Shown in pieces: positions 1 to 11,060 of a DNA stretch of 64,000 nucleotides. The position numbers were made by a program, and so were the translations under genes. Within the stretch, counting starts at the first letter, position 1, and the number at the start of each line of letters is the position of its first letter. The notes beneath the pieces are model-generated. The model made no database searches and was not told where the DNA came from. It worked only from the letters and a program-made list of their open reading frames with translations. This DNA comes from Ypsolopha sequella (Eukaryota; Arthropoda; Insecta; Lepidoptera; Ypsolophidae), in assembly GCA_934047225.1 (NCBI GenBank), contig OW204001.1:10028201-10092200 (forward strand). The letters are read 5' to 3'.

Positions 1-714
1 AGAAGTCCGCTGATAAAAAATGGCTTAATTTCAGGCGTAATAAACGTTGGACGAAGTCTTGCATTTTAACAATGGTTTAACTTTAAGAACTGAGATCGAG
101 GCAGATTACTTCACGTGCTTTTTCTGTTGCAATGGATGACAGCCAATTGTAACTTTTATGCGGTCGTTATAAGAACTACTATGGTGTATCACGTTAATTG
201 TTACAAAGTAATTTGGATTATGGATTATTATAGATTTTGGACTATGTTAAGCTCATTTGGAAAACGTCAGACTACCAGTCGGCCCGATCGGTTTCAGTTT
301 CAATTCCACGGGATAAAAAAATACTAAGAGTTTTCTGGATTTCATGGGCATGATAAGAGTTGTTGAAATTGTATTGGTGAAACGATTGGCATATACGGGT
401 TTTTTACAATCCGGCTGCAAAACCGCTCTTCTATGAATACTATAGAATATAGAATCTAAATAAAATAATCCAAAAAATATCTATGTTCTAGATACCTATA
501 TAGTCCATAACAATCACACGTGAGTGCGTGTTAAAGCCACATGTAATAAGAATTTAGAACAACAAATAAGGAATATTTTTTTTAACTGCTTAATGCAAAT
601 ATAACAAGTTTCCCCATATTATTATTTATTACATAAAACTATTACCTATACACATAGATTATTTAATTACTTATATTACATTATAACCGACCCGTAATAA
701 GTGTATTATATTTC
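1..714. other. AT-rich non-coding DNA
   Basis: No gene is seen. A short stretch near 398-420 (TTTTACAATCCGGCTGCAAA) matches one arm of the small hairpin at 38901-38950, so it is probably a lone MITE end. Confidence 0.5.
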
Positions 715-791
715 ACCCTGAAAAGTTATGTACAATGGCGTGCTTATCTCAATAATGAGATTTCTTTCAGCAAACCAAGGGTGATACGGAT
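715..791 (-). repeat. Non-LTR retrotransposon 3'-tail fragment
   Basis: The phrase GTACAATGGCGTGCTTATCTC followed by a CAGCAAACC-AAGGGTGAT motif matches the tail fragment at 3719-3832. In reverse orientation it also matches 52820-52906. Those copies carry a GTGTGCAATAAAG or GTGTACAATAAAG polyadenylation signal. I read it as the 3' end of a LINE in reverse orientation; the clade is not assigned. Confidence 0.45.
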
Positions 792-2449
792 ATTTTATAT
801 AAATAAGATATTTATATTGTGCACGATAATACTTATACAGAAACAAGATTAAATTAATAGGAGATACCTAATAGTTTAAAATAATAATAAACTCCATAAA
901 ATGTACATGCCTACATACTATAAATAAATATAAAAATACATATTCAGTAAATAAATACATAATGATGAATGAGATAATATACCTATATACATATAACTAC
1001 AGGATAGGTTGTACCTACATCACATACATAAATATATTTCATTTTATTTTATTTAATTTCATATCATTTCTAAAACATCTTACCAGTTTCAAGTATCGGG
1101 GCAGTTTCACAAATCTCTTTTACAAGATCCGTCAATACCAGAGTTCAATTCAACAGTGCTTCTATCAGTGACGTCACAGAGTTCAACAGAGATCCTATCA
1201 GTGACATCACATCTCCTAGCACGTCCTGAATGAAGCTGATACTGCTATAAATTTATCGACGTCCAGATACATTGTCGTATCGCTCCCATCAATGATTTAT
1301 CGACTTCGTGTTGGGTGGTGAAATATGATGATAAACTTTATGAGACATAGATTATACTGACAAAACTGACAGAAATACTCGTACCTATTAATTTATCTCA
1401 CGAAATATAGTTTCGAAGGGGTGCACCTAGCCCCGAGAAAGAAATGCCAGCCGATTCCGCTAGTGATCAGTGTTTTTCGAACAAAGTTCCTTATCGCTCG
1501 TTATACTCCAGACGCTTGGCGGATGAGCACGTGGCCGAAGACAGTGTAACATTTCAAGCGTTACGTTTTCATTGTATCGTTTTCATACACGTCTTTATCG
1601 CTAACGCTTTTTACCGCATTTTATAGAACGGGGTGGGGATTACTCCCTGCTGCACCCTGCTGCACGCAAGCGTCCCAGTCTGGCTTAGAGCACTCACATA
1701 GGTACAGTCCAATATGATTAAATGCTAAAATGCTAATATGATTTATTTATTTATTAATATTAGAATAAGAACTATGGATTTATTATTATTATTATTTATT
1801 ATTACCGCGGTAAAGATCCGTAGGTGGGGTGTCCCATGTTACCTCTTGACTTTTTTGAATAGACTTGACTATATGCATCTCAGTCCCACTTACAGGGGAT
1901 TCTCCATTTCTATCAGCGTCTAGCGCTTGGTTTTGGCGTCGGAGTGCGTTAAAGCGCGACAAAAATTGTCATTGTCAAGTACCATTTCACCTCTTTAGGG
2001 TCAGTTAATAAATTAATAAATAGTTATACAAATATGTTAAACGTTTTCGCGTGGACCCCAAACTAACGAACTCGAAAGCGAACTTTAAATTTGTTTTAAA
2101 AAAAAATGTTGAACATTCGAAAACACTTTTCATCGGCGGTGCACGATCCGCTAGCAGCAATCCAACCCGATTGCTTTGATTCATTGAAACTCTGGCATCT
2201 AATATAAGATTCAAAATAGACATGTTCAGTACTTGAAAATTCAAACAGATTATGATATTCACAGTACAGACCGCTTAACATTTTTTTTTTTTTTTTGCCT
2301 ACACGACAGGCTAAGAGATATGGCAATAGATAAAATTGGTTTTTGGATGACAGTCTAGCTCCTAATCTAGTCCAGTAACGCGCACGCACAACATGCTAAC
2401 TATTATATAAAAAAAAAAACATAATACTACTTAAATACAGTTATATAAC
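792..2449. other. AT-rich non-coding DNA
   Basis: No gene or clear element was recognised. A small imperfect duplication occurs at 1141-1210 (two copies of a GAGTTCAA...CTATCAGTGAC motif). Homopolymer T lies at 2281-2296 and homopolymer A at 2410-2419. Open frames here are short and show no recognisable protein. Confidence 0.5.
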
Positions 2450-2521
2450 AATAACAATACTTCGTACCTGGTTGTTAGAATGTTTGCACATTCTTACAAC
2501 CGGGTACGAAGTATTGTTATT
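2450..2521. repeat. Long hairpin (34-bp arms)
   Basis: The left arm 2450-2483 and right arm 2488-2521 are reverse complements with about two mismatches, around a 4-base TTGC loop. The arms read AATAACAATACTTCGTACC and its complement. This is a foldback or minimal MITE; no target duplication was identified. Confidence 0.75.
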
Positions 2522-2779
2522 ATTGGTATGTAGAGTAAAAATCCTGGGAAAGCGAGTAATCGTTTCTAAATTAGGAGAATGGAGTGTACGATTTTATGTA
2601 ATTTAATAAAATCTTGTTGTTTGCGGCGGATTTCCAGAAAAGTTACGTTATCCCTTCGCAATCTGTCTTCTTATGACGCCAGACTTCTCCCAAAACCAAA
2701 CCTAAACGCAACTATTTTTAGGCTTTTCCTTTGGACGCGTTCGATCGTATCAGAGTGAACGGCATAATGTGGAGACCAG

Positions 2780-2921
2780 GGGATCTAAAAAGGCCGCTTT
2801 GGATGAATCATATTATGATTCTGTTCTAATGCCGTCTCTTTTGCACGCGTGAGAAAACTCTGACTCCATCCTACTTTCAAATCATTTTATGATTCTACCA
2901 AGTCGGCCTTTTCAGACTCCC
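2780..2921 (+). mobile_element. Short MITE, copy 1 of a tandem pair
   Basis: About 142 bp. The left end GGGATCTAAAAAGGCCGC and the right end ...AGTCGGCCTTTTCAGACTCCC form imperfect terminal inverted repeats of about 33 bp. The core includes GCCGTCTCTTTTGCACGCGT and CTGACTCCATCCTACTTTCA. The element is non-coding. Related copies are at 2922-3064 and 37482-37605. Confidence 0.7.
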
Positions 2922-3064
2922 TGGTCCTCTAAAGAGGCCGCTTTTAATGAATCATATTATGATTCTGTTGTAATGCCATCTTTTTTGTACGCATGAGAAA
3001 ACTCTGACTCCATCCTACTTTCAAATCATTCTATGATTCACCCAAGTCGGCCTTTTTAGATCCC
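2922..3064 (+). mobile_element. Short MITE, copy 2 of a tandem pair
   Basis: Same family and orientation as the element immediately upstream, starting TGGTCCTCTAAAGAGGCCGC and ending GTCGGCCTTTTTAGATCCC. The two copies abut with essentially no spacer, so they could be a tandem duplication or an insertion next to an existing copy. Confidence 0.7.
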
Positions 3065-3718
3065 TGATTGCTGGACCATATTTCAATAAAGATCTAACAA
3101 GGGTATTAAATAGATAGATGAAGATTTGAGGTTTCTTAAAGTTACGCGTGTACATAAGGATTTTAGATGTAAGTAAGTAAATTTTTTATCAAACCAACTT
3201 ATTTTACTTTATATGCCTGCCACATGTTCCGATGATTTTCAAGCAAAATCACATTACATCCTCATTTCTATCAGAAACGAGAAATCTTATAGTTCAGTGA
3301 ATCAGAAGATTCAACTTATAAACGTGTGGTTATACTATCGGCTCTTTGCGATGCGACGTTCTAACTAAAAATCTTTTTTTTTTTTCGCTTATATCATTGT
3401 GGGGGTTGTCAAATCACCGTTACTTATACAAGGTGTACCAAAAAGGTGTAACCATATTTGAAGAGCTTATTCAGTCAATAGTTGTTCTACAACTTTTACT
3501 ATGGAACAAATCCTGTATATCGAAAACAAAAATTATTCGCTTCATAGGAAAATGCAATGCCGCTCGGCCGAAATTTATGGTTGGGCAATTTTTTTTTTTT
3601 AGGTTTCCTGGTTGGCCCCATAGTAAAATTTGTTCTATTCCATTGACTGAAAAAGCTCTTCAAATATGGTTAAACCTTTCTGTTACACGTTGTATATAAT
3701 TCAAATCCATTCAATAAT
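3065..3718. other. Non-coding DNA between MITE pair and LTR element
   Basis: AT-rich, with poly-T runs at 3374-3385 and 3590-3600. A short imperfect inverted pair, ACCATATTTGAAGAGCTT (about 3451-3468) and AAGCTCTTCAAATATGGT (about 3652-3669), suggests a remnant terminal-repeat element of about 230 bp. The open frame across it has no recognisable domain. Confidence 0.45.
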
Positions 3719-3832
3719 CCTTTATTGCACACAAAAAAACGTTTTTTATGTGACAGTAGTCTTACAGTGTATACTGGTGAGCTTATCTCTGAAAGACATT
3801 TCTACCAGCAAACCCTTGGTGATAGGAGCGAT
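3719..3832 (-). repeat. Non-LTR retrotransposon 3' tail (reverse strand)
   Basis: Read on the reverse strand it gives CAAGGGTTTGCTGG...GAGATAAGCTCACC... and ends in TGTGTGCAATAAAGG, a polyadenylation signal at a LINE 3' end. Homologues are at 715-791 and 52820-52906. No reverse transcriptase remains, so the copy is strongly 5'-truncated. Confidence 0.6.
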
Positions 3833-3861
3833 TTAAAACAGTGGGTATTTCAAATATGTAC

Positions 3862-3865
3862 ATAA
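3862..3865. other. Target-site duplication, left (ATAA)
   Basis: ATAA immediately precedes the left LTR and is repeated immediately after the right LTR. Confidence 0.8.
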
Positions 3866-4982
3866 TGTAGCATTCGCTACAAGTATTCAACCTTTTTATA
3901 TATTTTTAGTCTTTCTTTATCGTTGGCTGCTTTTCTGAATTTTCGAATTCAAATAGTTAGAATATTCTTGTCAGATTTTTTTGTTATTTTTCTCATATCA
4001 GAGAAGATCGTGACAGAGGAAGCAAATCTCTTTTACAAAATAACAAATTTAATATTTAAAATATAGAAACAGAGCGCAATTGCCCTGAACATTGTGTAAG
4101 CCAGTTTTCCTGCATTTCCCGGTAAGTTTTGTGTAATTTTGGTTTCATTCTCTGAAAATCCTTCTTGTCCCGTTTCCAATACGTTAATTTCCTTTCCCTC
4201 GTTTCATAAGCATGTCTTGACGCTGTTGTTTTATTTCTTTACAGCGACCCTTCGGGATTATTTTTTAAAGGGTTTCTGGGTCTCCCCAGTTTGATTATCC
4301 CATCCGCCATCTCGTACGGTTGTACCTATTGAGGCCTGATGTAAGGACCACGTCCCTGGTGAGCTAAAGCTTCCGATACTAAAATTGAAATCGCCAAGCT
4401 TCATCGACTGCTCCCGGGAACACCGGAAACTCCCAAAGTCACGAAGAGACCCTTACCAGGTTTTTAATATCTGTAGCTTAATATTCAGCATCGATTATTT
4501 TTATTCCTTAGTGTAAAGCTAGATAACGATTGCTCGTAACACCTTATTATTACGTTTTTTCTTTCGGATCAAGAGTTATCAAAACTTCCGTGAAATCTTA
4601 GTTTAAAGGATCCTATAAACTAGTGTCGACAACTAAATTTAAAATCCATTATTTTATGAATAAATGCGTCGTTCAAGCTAAAAGGAAATTAAAATCCTAA
4701 ATAAGTGGAATTTGCCATAATAATTTTTCTGATCTAAGAATTTCCTTTGTACCGATACTCCTCTGATATTATTGTTCTTTTGTACCATATTTTTCTTACT
4801 TCGGTTTTGTTATTTTTGTGTTTTGTTATTTAAATTATACGGTTTATTCATCCAGGTTAACCTCTTTTTTTGGCTGTCACCAGGCTTGCCTGGTGGCAGT
4901 CCAAATTTAATTCGAAATTACGTTCGTTAGTATGTAGTGGCGGAAAATAATAAATAATTTTTTTTTTAAAAATAACGCTACA
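3866..4982 (+). repeat. 5' LTR
   Basis: 1117 bp from TGTAGCATTC to AACGCTACA. The first 16 bases, TGTAGCATTCGCTACA, are themselves a small hairpin. A strong hairpin CACCAGGC-TT-GCCTGGTG lies near 4879-4896. An AATAAA hexamer lies near 4658 and another near the 3' edge. It differs from the right LTR at 4858 (A against T) and in the poly-T length near the end. Confidence 0.9.
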
Positions 4983-4986
4983 ATCA

Positions 4987-5000
4987 TGGCGCCCGAACAA
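4987..5000 (+). other. Primer-binding site of the LTR element
   Basis: TGGCGCCCGAACAA begins 4 bases after the left LTR. It starts with the TGG expected for pairing with a tRNA CCA end and resembles lysine-tRNA primer sites of retroelements. The tRNA identity is inferred from general knowledge and was not checked. Confidence 0.7.
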
Positions 5001-5978
5001 AAGGTAAGTACGGTTTTCTGAATATTACTTGCTGTACTTTAACGTTTTTTTCTCAATTCGACGGTGGTGTCTACGCTTTCGTAGACTAATTTTCCAACCT
5101 ACTAAATTTTGTTTGTTTTCAGGCAGCGTTTTCTCTTCTAAGGAACCCCAATACCAAGCTGTCGAAAGGAACCAAATTTTTCCACGAAGAATATTTTTTG
5201 TCTTTATGAGTACCCTTAATTTGTGAAATCTATGTTATGCAAATTTTAATAAAGGAATAAAGTATTTACACACTTTTTGTGTATTACCTGTTTTATTTGT
5301 GTGTGTATATTATCCTATCCCTAACCTAATTTCCTTATGTATAGTTAGGTAGGACCTGCAGGTAAGTGCATTTCAATATTTAGTAGCCTATTACTTTCCA
5401 TACCTATCATTAATAATTGTTACCTGTTCTAGTAAATAAATTACACTGAGTTTTCAAGTCAAATAAATTTATTGTAATTTATCCATAAATGTGGTAGTTA
5501 CTAGTTAAACATATTTATTGTGTTTCTAGCATAATTATTGATACCAGTAGATCCGGATGGTCACTTTATTCGTTTCCTGTTGATCCCTAATCCAATATAG
5601 GCAATCTCATTTCGTTACAAAATTTTCACAATAATATTGAGATTGTCTCTTCCTTGCAAGAAATTTTGTCGCAAATCCTCGAATTAATCTTTTTGTTTTT
5701 ACAGAACAAACGTTGAAATTTTTCTTGAAAAGGTTTTGCAATTGCTGAAATCTTTGTTTACATTTTCAGATTTGTCAACTGTCAAAGTCGACATTTGAAT
5801 ATTTGTCTATTATTTTGAACTTTCTGGTTTACATTTTTTAACAAACTATTTTCGCTGTATGAAGGTCAATTGAATAGCAAAACCTTTTTTTGCACATTTT
5901 ATTGTGGCCTCGGGTTTACACTATTTTTGATAAATTCTCCTTTTTTTTGTTAAATAATGTATCCTTTCGATTTTAATT

Positions 5979-6400
5979 TGTTGGCTCTTGGTTTGATGGT
6001 TGTTGATTTGTTGGTTATTTGTTTTGTTGATTGTTAATTTGTTGGTTGTTGATTCGTTGGTAGTTAATTTGTTGGTTGTTGGTTTGTTGGTAGTTAATTT
6101 GTTGGTTGTTGATTTGTTGGTAGTTAATTTGTTGGTTTTTGGTTTGTTGGTTGTTGAGTTGTTGGTTTTTGGTTTGTTGTTTTGTTGATTTGTTGGTTTT
6201 TAATTGGTTAGTTCTTGTTTTGTTCATTGTTGGTTTGGTAGTTGTAGTTTGTTGGTTGTTGATTTGTTGATCGTTAATTTGTTGGTTGTTGATTTGTTGG
6301 TTGTTGAGTTGTTGGTTGTTGTTTGTTGGTTGTTAGTTTGTTGGTTATTGATTTGTTGGTCGTTAATTTGTTGTTTAGTGGTTTGTTAGTGTGTTGGTTT
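5979..6400. repeat. TTGTTGGT-type minisatellite
   Basis: Tandem units of about 15 bp alternate TTGTTGGTTGTTGAT and TTGTTGGTAGTTAAT, giving a 30-bp higher-order period. Because units are multiples of three, long stretches stay open on both strands (Leu/Val-rich forward, Asn/Gln-rich reverse). I read this as a by-product of repetition, not a gene. Confidence 0.85.
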
Positions 6401-6622
6401 GTCCTTCTTCAGGCAGCAACGGAGCAACGTTTCTACGTGATTGTTGTCTGAAGATAGTTTGTGGGTCAGAGAGCAATATAGGCTACTACTTTGTTTTTAC
6501 TTAATCAAGTCCTTTTGTTTCAAGGCATTTTGATTAGTCTAAGGGTTTATTTGATTGTTTGCCCTTCTGGAAGTTAATTTCCTTTAAGCTAGTTTAAATT
6601 TTTTTGTGTCGTTTAAGGATAT

Positions 6623-7740
6623 TGTAGCATTCGCTACAAGTATTCAACCTTTTTATATATTTTTAGTCTTTCTTTATCGTTGGCTGCTTTTCTGAATTTT
6701 CGAATTCAAATAGTTAGAATATTCTTGTCAGATTTTTTTGTTATTTTTCTCATATCAGAGAAGATCGTGACAGAGGAAGCAAATCTCTTTTACAAAATAA
6801 CAAATTTAATATTTAAAATATAGAAACAGAGCGCAATTGCCCTGAACATTGTGTAAGCCAGTTTTCCTGCATTTCCCGGTAAGTTTTGTGTAATTTTGGT
6901 TTCATTCTCTGAAAATCCTTCTTGTCCCGTTTCCAATACGTTAATTTCCTTTCCCTCGTTTCATAAGCATGTCTTGACGCTGTTGTTTTATTTCTTTACA
7001 GCGACCCTTCGGGATTATTTTTTAAAGGGTTTCTGGGTCTCCCCAGTTTGATTATCCCATCCGCCATCTCGTACGGTTGTACCTATTGAGGCCTGATGTA
7101 AGGACCACGTCCCTGGTGAGCTAAAGCTTCCGATACTAAAATTGAAATCGCCAAGCTTCATCGACTGCTCCCGGGAACACCGGAAACTCCCAAAGTCACG
7201 AAGAGACCCTTACCAGGTTTTTAATATCTGTAGCTTAATATTCAGCATCGATTATTTTTATTCCTTAGTGTAAAGCTAGATAACGATTGCTCGTAACACC
7301 TTATTATTACGTTTTTTCTTTCGGATCAAGAGTTATCAAAACTTCCGTGAAATCTTAGTTTAAAGGATCCTATAAACTAGTGTCGACAACTAAATTTAAA
7401 ATCCATTATTTTATGAATAAATGCGTCGTTCAAGCTAAAAGGAAATTAAAATCCTAAATAAGTGGAATTTGCCATAATAATTTTTCTGATCTAAGAATTT
7501 CCTTTGTACCGATACTCCTCTGATATTATTGTTCTTTTGTACCATATTTTTCTTACTTCGGTTTTGTTATTTTTGTGTTTTGTTATTTAAATTATACGGT
7601 TTATTCATCCAGGTTTACCTCTTTTTTTGGCTGTCACCAGGCTTGCCTGGTGGCAGTCCAAATTTAATTCGAAATTACGTTCGTTAGTATGTAGTGGCGG
7701 AAAATAATAAATATTTTTTTTTTTTTAAAATAACGCTACA
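6623..7740 (+). repeat. 3' LTR
   Basis: 1118 bp, a near-perfect copy of 3866-4982, ending GCTACA. It is followed at once by ATAA (7741-7744), the right target duplication. Confidence 0.9.
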
Positions 7741-7744
7741 ATAA

Positions 7745-8879
7745 GTACAAAACATTGTTTAAAACCCACGAACAACAATAAAACACAACAGTCTACATAA
7801 ATTAATTGTAATACTATCAAATAAAATAATGAAAAACTTACACTATAAAAATAATAAAATATTATTGCAATACAAAATAATTATGAATACATACTAATAT
7901 TACTAGAAGGAAATAAAAACAGAAAATACTCTTTAATTCTCTTCTTGAATATAGTAATAGTTTGACTATTACGAATTTGTGTGTGGTAGTGAGTTCATCA
8001 GAATTTATGAACCATTATTTTAGTCAAGTTACTTATTTGAGCACGGAATCCTAAAACTACGTTATAATATAATCCATCTACTTCTGCTACTAATATTTAT
8101 TTACTTTTGTTTTACGTATTATATAATTTATTTTTGTTTTAAATTAATGTATAAATGCATCGTATTTTAAGTATTTGTATGTACAATGTTATACCTGTGT
8201 ATTTATTTTAGGTATTTGCTATCCATTTAATAATTGTTATTTATAATTTATAATAATAATTTTACAGTTTTGGGTCAACATTCAACAAAAAATATCCAAA
8301 TTTCAGGGGGTCTAGCAAAGCAGACCATGGGGACTATTCCAGAGAATTAGTCGAAGCGAGACTTCTAAAACTCCGGCTAAAAATGCGTGGAGTTCGACAG
8401 ATAAAACGGGTTTTTATGGAATCGCCCCCCATATCGATCTTTACCGCTCGATAAAATTTCAATTAGATACAATTTTGCCTCTCAGTAAATACCACTCTGT
8501 CTCGCCGCTAGAATCTAGCGTTATATTCAAAACCGACGTTTTTTTCTTTTGAAAATAGTGTACTGCTACTTTCATACTATAAAGGTATAATTTATTTATT
8601 TTATATAAAATTGTACAGCATAACACAGTAATATGCAAGTAACTGAACAATTCACAGACATATACAGGAATAAAGGAGCGGATCCAGTATTTCGTTCAGG
8701 GGGGGGCGTTAATGAGGTATTACACATTTTTTTAATTAGTGAAATTGATTCGGTAACACCCCTGTATCTTTTTATTTTTTTTAATTGTTTATGTAATGTA
8801 GGTATATCAGATACACTTATTACAGGTCTGTTTTTATTTAAATAATCTATGTCTAATAATTTTACATAATAAACAATAA
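7745..8879. other. AT-rich non-coding DNA
   Basis: No gene or clear element. G-rich runs at 8306-8311 and 8700-8707 stand out from the AT-rich background. Open frames across the stretch have no recognisable domain. Confidence 0.45.
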
Positions 8880-9230
8880 TATGTGGAAATAAACAAAAAA
8901 TAATAAAAGTTAGGTTTACTTAAATTTTATTCACTATTTCGACTGATGGCAGCCCCATACCAATATTCTCTGCCTATACCGAGGGTCGAAATATATCGAA
9001 TAATCATTTTTGTATTGTTTTAATACTAATTAATACACAAAAGAAATAAATAAAGCTTATAAGAGCAAAATATAATATATTTATTCAATTTAATAAAATA
9101 ATACACTTGAATAAAATAAAGGATGTAGGAATAAGGAATAAATAATATTAAAAATATATGCAATACATAAAATAAATATATGCCTAACTCCGCCCATTCG
9201 ATTTAGTAATGTAGTATATGTATAACGTAT
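8880..9230 (-). repeat. LINE 3' UTR remnant with internal insertion
   Basis: The blocks TTAGGTTTACTTAAATTT and ATATATGCCTAACTCCGCCC are shared with 9900-10235 and 31440-31725, and the CCGCCCATTCGATT part with the reverse-strand LINE at 18010-19305. At about 8935-9060 an extra segment (CGACTGATGGCAGCCCC ... GGGTCGAAATATA) interrupts it. That segment resembles another tail family seen at 16640-16745 and 53345-53510, so it looks like a nested insertion. Confidence 0.45.
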
Positions 9231-9899
9231 ACTATCCATTAGATGGTAATTCGTTCGTAGCTCAGGGGGAGCAATTGCACCCATTGCCCCCCCCTCCTTG
9301 TATCCTTCCCTGGTATAAAATCATTGGACAAGACAAGACTTGTAAAGAAAACTCCAAGCTTGCGGATTCAATATCGTGGAAACATTTCTTTGCTTCGTAA
9401 AGAGTTTTATAGTTTAAACTCAAGAAGTTTATTCCTTAGGATTGAAAAGCCAGCAAAGCTTGAGCCTTTTTCATTTTTACACAAAGCAGCTTCTTAAAAA
9501 ATTTGTCCCCGAAGCTCGTTTTCTGTATTAAAACTGCATAAAGAGACCCGTTCACTGAAGCACTTAGTCAATGCTCAGCTTTGCTTTTACTTCATCACAT
9601 TTTTAGGAACAAGCAGTAATCCTGCACTGAAAACGGGATAATCCAAGTAAAGTGAGTAAAATGCATGCCAAGAAAATACTAAGACTTCAAGTTTTCTCTT
9701 AGATGGAAATGTTATGTATTAGCTCTCTATAGAGAGGTAATAAATTTTATTTAGCACGGCTTATTCCTTCTACATTCAACCATGCAAAGCTTTCAAGATA
9801 TCGTCCAACTTGCAGTCCTGCATTTTTTAATTTCATGATATATTTTATTTATTTTACGCTCTAAAAATGAAGAAACAAAATTTTGCAATATAATGTGGA
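9231..9899. other. Non-coding DNA
   Basis: Nothing recognised. A C-run at 9287-9295 and a G-run at 9266-9270 are the only compositional oddities. Confidence 0.4.
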
Positions 9900-10235
9900 A
9901 ATGAAATGAAATATATTTATTTATGTATAACAGATAAACTTATTAAAGGTCAGTTTCCAATGTTATATAAATAAATAAATAATTTATGTGTATAGGTAAT
10001 AGTTTTATGTCATAAATAATAATATGGGGAAATATGCAGGGGAATAATAAAGGTTAGGTTTACTTAAATTTAATTTAAAAAAATAAACTTGAATAAAATA
10101 AAATAAAGGAATAAGGAATAAATAATATTATAAATATATGCAATAAATATATGCCTAACTCTGCCCATTCAACAAGTCTTGCTAAGAATAAGGGCAAGAA
10201 ACTTAGCAAGATAATGTCTTTTTTTCATAATATTA
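9900..10235 (-). repeat. LINE 3' UTR remnant
   Basis: Contains AATAATATGGGGAAATATG, GGTTAGGTTTACTTAAATTT and, near 10150, TGCCTAACTCTGCCCATTC followed by AGTCTTGCTAAGAATAAGGG. This order is repeated at 31440-31725 and partly at 8880-9230. No coding sequence remains. Confidence 0.55.
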
Positions 10236-10466
10236 GTTACAACTAAATATAAAAAGGGTCATAAGGATAATAGACGAATTTAATAAAATAAAACATTTGC
10301 TGCGGATAAATTTAGAAAACAACCTACCATATCTAATTTACTTGAGGCGCCTCTTACTAGCGTCATCCGAAATGAGTCCTATTGATTAAGTTATTTCTCC
10401 TAAACGGTATGTTTAAAAATTATGCATAAAAAGTGTTATTTAAATGGTAAAAAACAACTTCATATA

Positions 10467-10595
10467 AGGGCCTGTTTCACCACTTCCAGATAAGTGCCTG
10501 ATAGTTATATGTGACATATAACGCATACAAAATGTGTTCCATTTTTAAACTTATCTTCTGGATATCACTTATCTGGAAGTGGTGAAACAGGCCCT
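10467..10595. mobile_element. 129-bp MITE with perfect 30-bp terminal inverted repeats
   Basis: The left end AGGGCCTGTTTCACCACTTC and its exact complement at the right end form arms of about 30 bp with no mismatch. The centre is about 70 bp of non-coding AT-rich sequence. The target duplication is unclear (ATA against ATT). Perfect arms suggest a young copy. Confidence 0.85.
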
Positions 10596-10624
10596 ATTCT
10601 CGTATAAGAAACACATTGACAATG

Positions 10625-10778
10625 GTGTCGTTTCGGCACCTACACAACTTAACTTATTTGACAGGACGAACCTTATATTGAGCGTCTTTGTCTTTTCGAT
10701 ACAGAAAGAAAAAGATAGACTGATGAAATTAAGTTAGTCCTATCAAATAAGTTAAGTCGTGTTACACCGAATCGACAC
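10625..10778. mobile_element. 154-bp MITE with about 42-bp terminal inverted repeats
   Basis: The left end GTGTCGTTTCGGCACCTACA and right end ...GTTACACCGAATCGACAC pair over about 42 bp with several mismatches, sharing the block AACTTAACTTATTTGA. The copy is non-coding and lies only 29 bp from the MITE at 10467-10595, so two unrelated families inserted side by side. Confidence 0.8.
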
Positions 10779-11060
10779 AAATATTGTTCAAACTTAAGCT
10801 GTTTTTAGGGTTAAATTGGTTATTTCTTTGAAACCAATAATGTTATTTGTAACAATACAAGGAAAATATTGCTTAGAAAAATTTTAATGGAAATATTTTG
10901 CCGTTCATCGCGTCCAAGGGAAAAGTATTATTTTTCTCCTATTTTGCGCTATTCGGAGACGCAGCGACGTCTCGTAACATCCACTTTGCAATACGTACTG
11001 ATATTGAACGTTATTTTAATACAAGACGCACCTGGGACTCCACCCGCGTTGAAAACATAA
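10779..11060. repeat. Dispersed repeat (CATCGCGTCC...CTCCTATTTTGCGCTAT family)
   Basis: The segment TTCATCGCGTCCAAGGGAAA ... TCTCCTATTTTGCGCTAT ... GATATTGAACGTTATTT is shared with 48047-48345, 50960-51150 and 52370-52590. The match to 50960-51150 extends upstream through TTATTTCTTTGAAAC and GGAAAATATT. The copies are diverged and no protein is evident. Confidence 0.55.

Larger units (their letters stand above)
4983..6622 (+). other. Non-coding interior of the LTR element
   Basis: 1640 bp without a retrotransposon protein. A donor-like GGTAAGTA follows the primer-binding site, and two acceptor-like TTCAGGCAGC sites lie near 5119-5128 and 6408-6417. A spliced non-coding or very short-coding RNA is possible but not shown. 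A polyadenylation hexamer lies near 5256 (AAGGAATAAAG). The minisatellite at about 5979-6400 fills the last third. Confidence 0.6.
3866..7740 (+). mobile_element. Non-autonomous LTR retrotransposon, recently inserted
   Basis: A 3.9 kb element bounded by two direct repeats of 1117 and 1118 bp, each starting TGTAGC and ending GCTACA. A 4-bp ATAA target duplication flanks it (3862-3865 and 7741-7744). A tRNA-complementary primer-binding site follows the left LTR. The 1.64 kb interior has no gag, protease, reverse transcriptase or integrase, so mobilisation would need proteins from a relative. The 4-bp duplication and TG...CA ends fit Gypsy-type integration, but BEL cannot be excluded. The LTRs differ by one visible substitution and a homopolymer length change, so the insertion is young. 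I saw no convincing polypurine tract upstream of the right LTR. Confidence 0.88.

Noticed and set aside
2005..2389. Overlapping reverse-strand open frames
   Set aside because: They overlap each other in different frames, run through poly-T/poly-A, and have no domain signature.
6000..6389. Leu/Val-rich and Asn/Gln-rich open frames
   Set aside because: They are products of a 15-bp tandem repeat that stays open in several frames on both strands. Nothing indicates a real protein.
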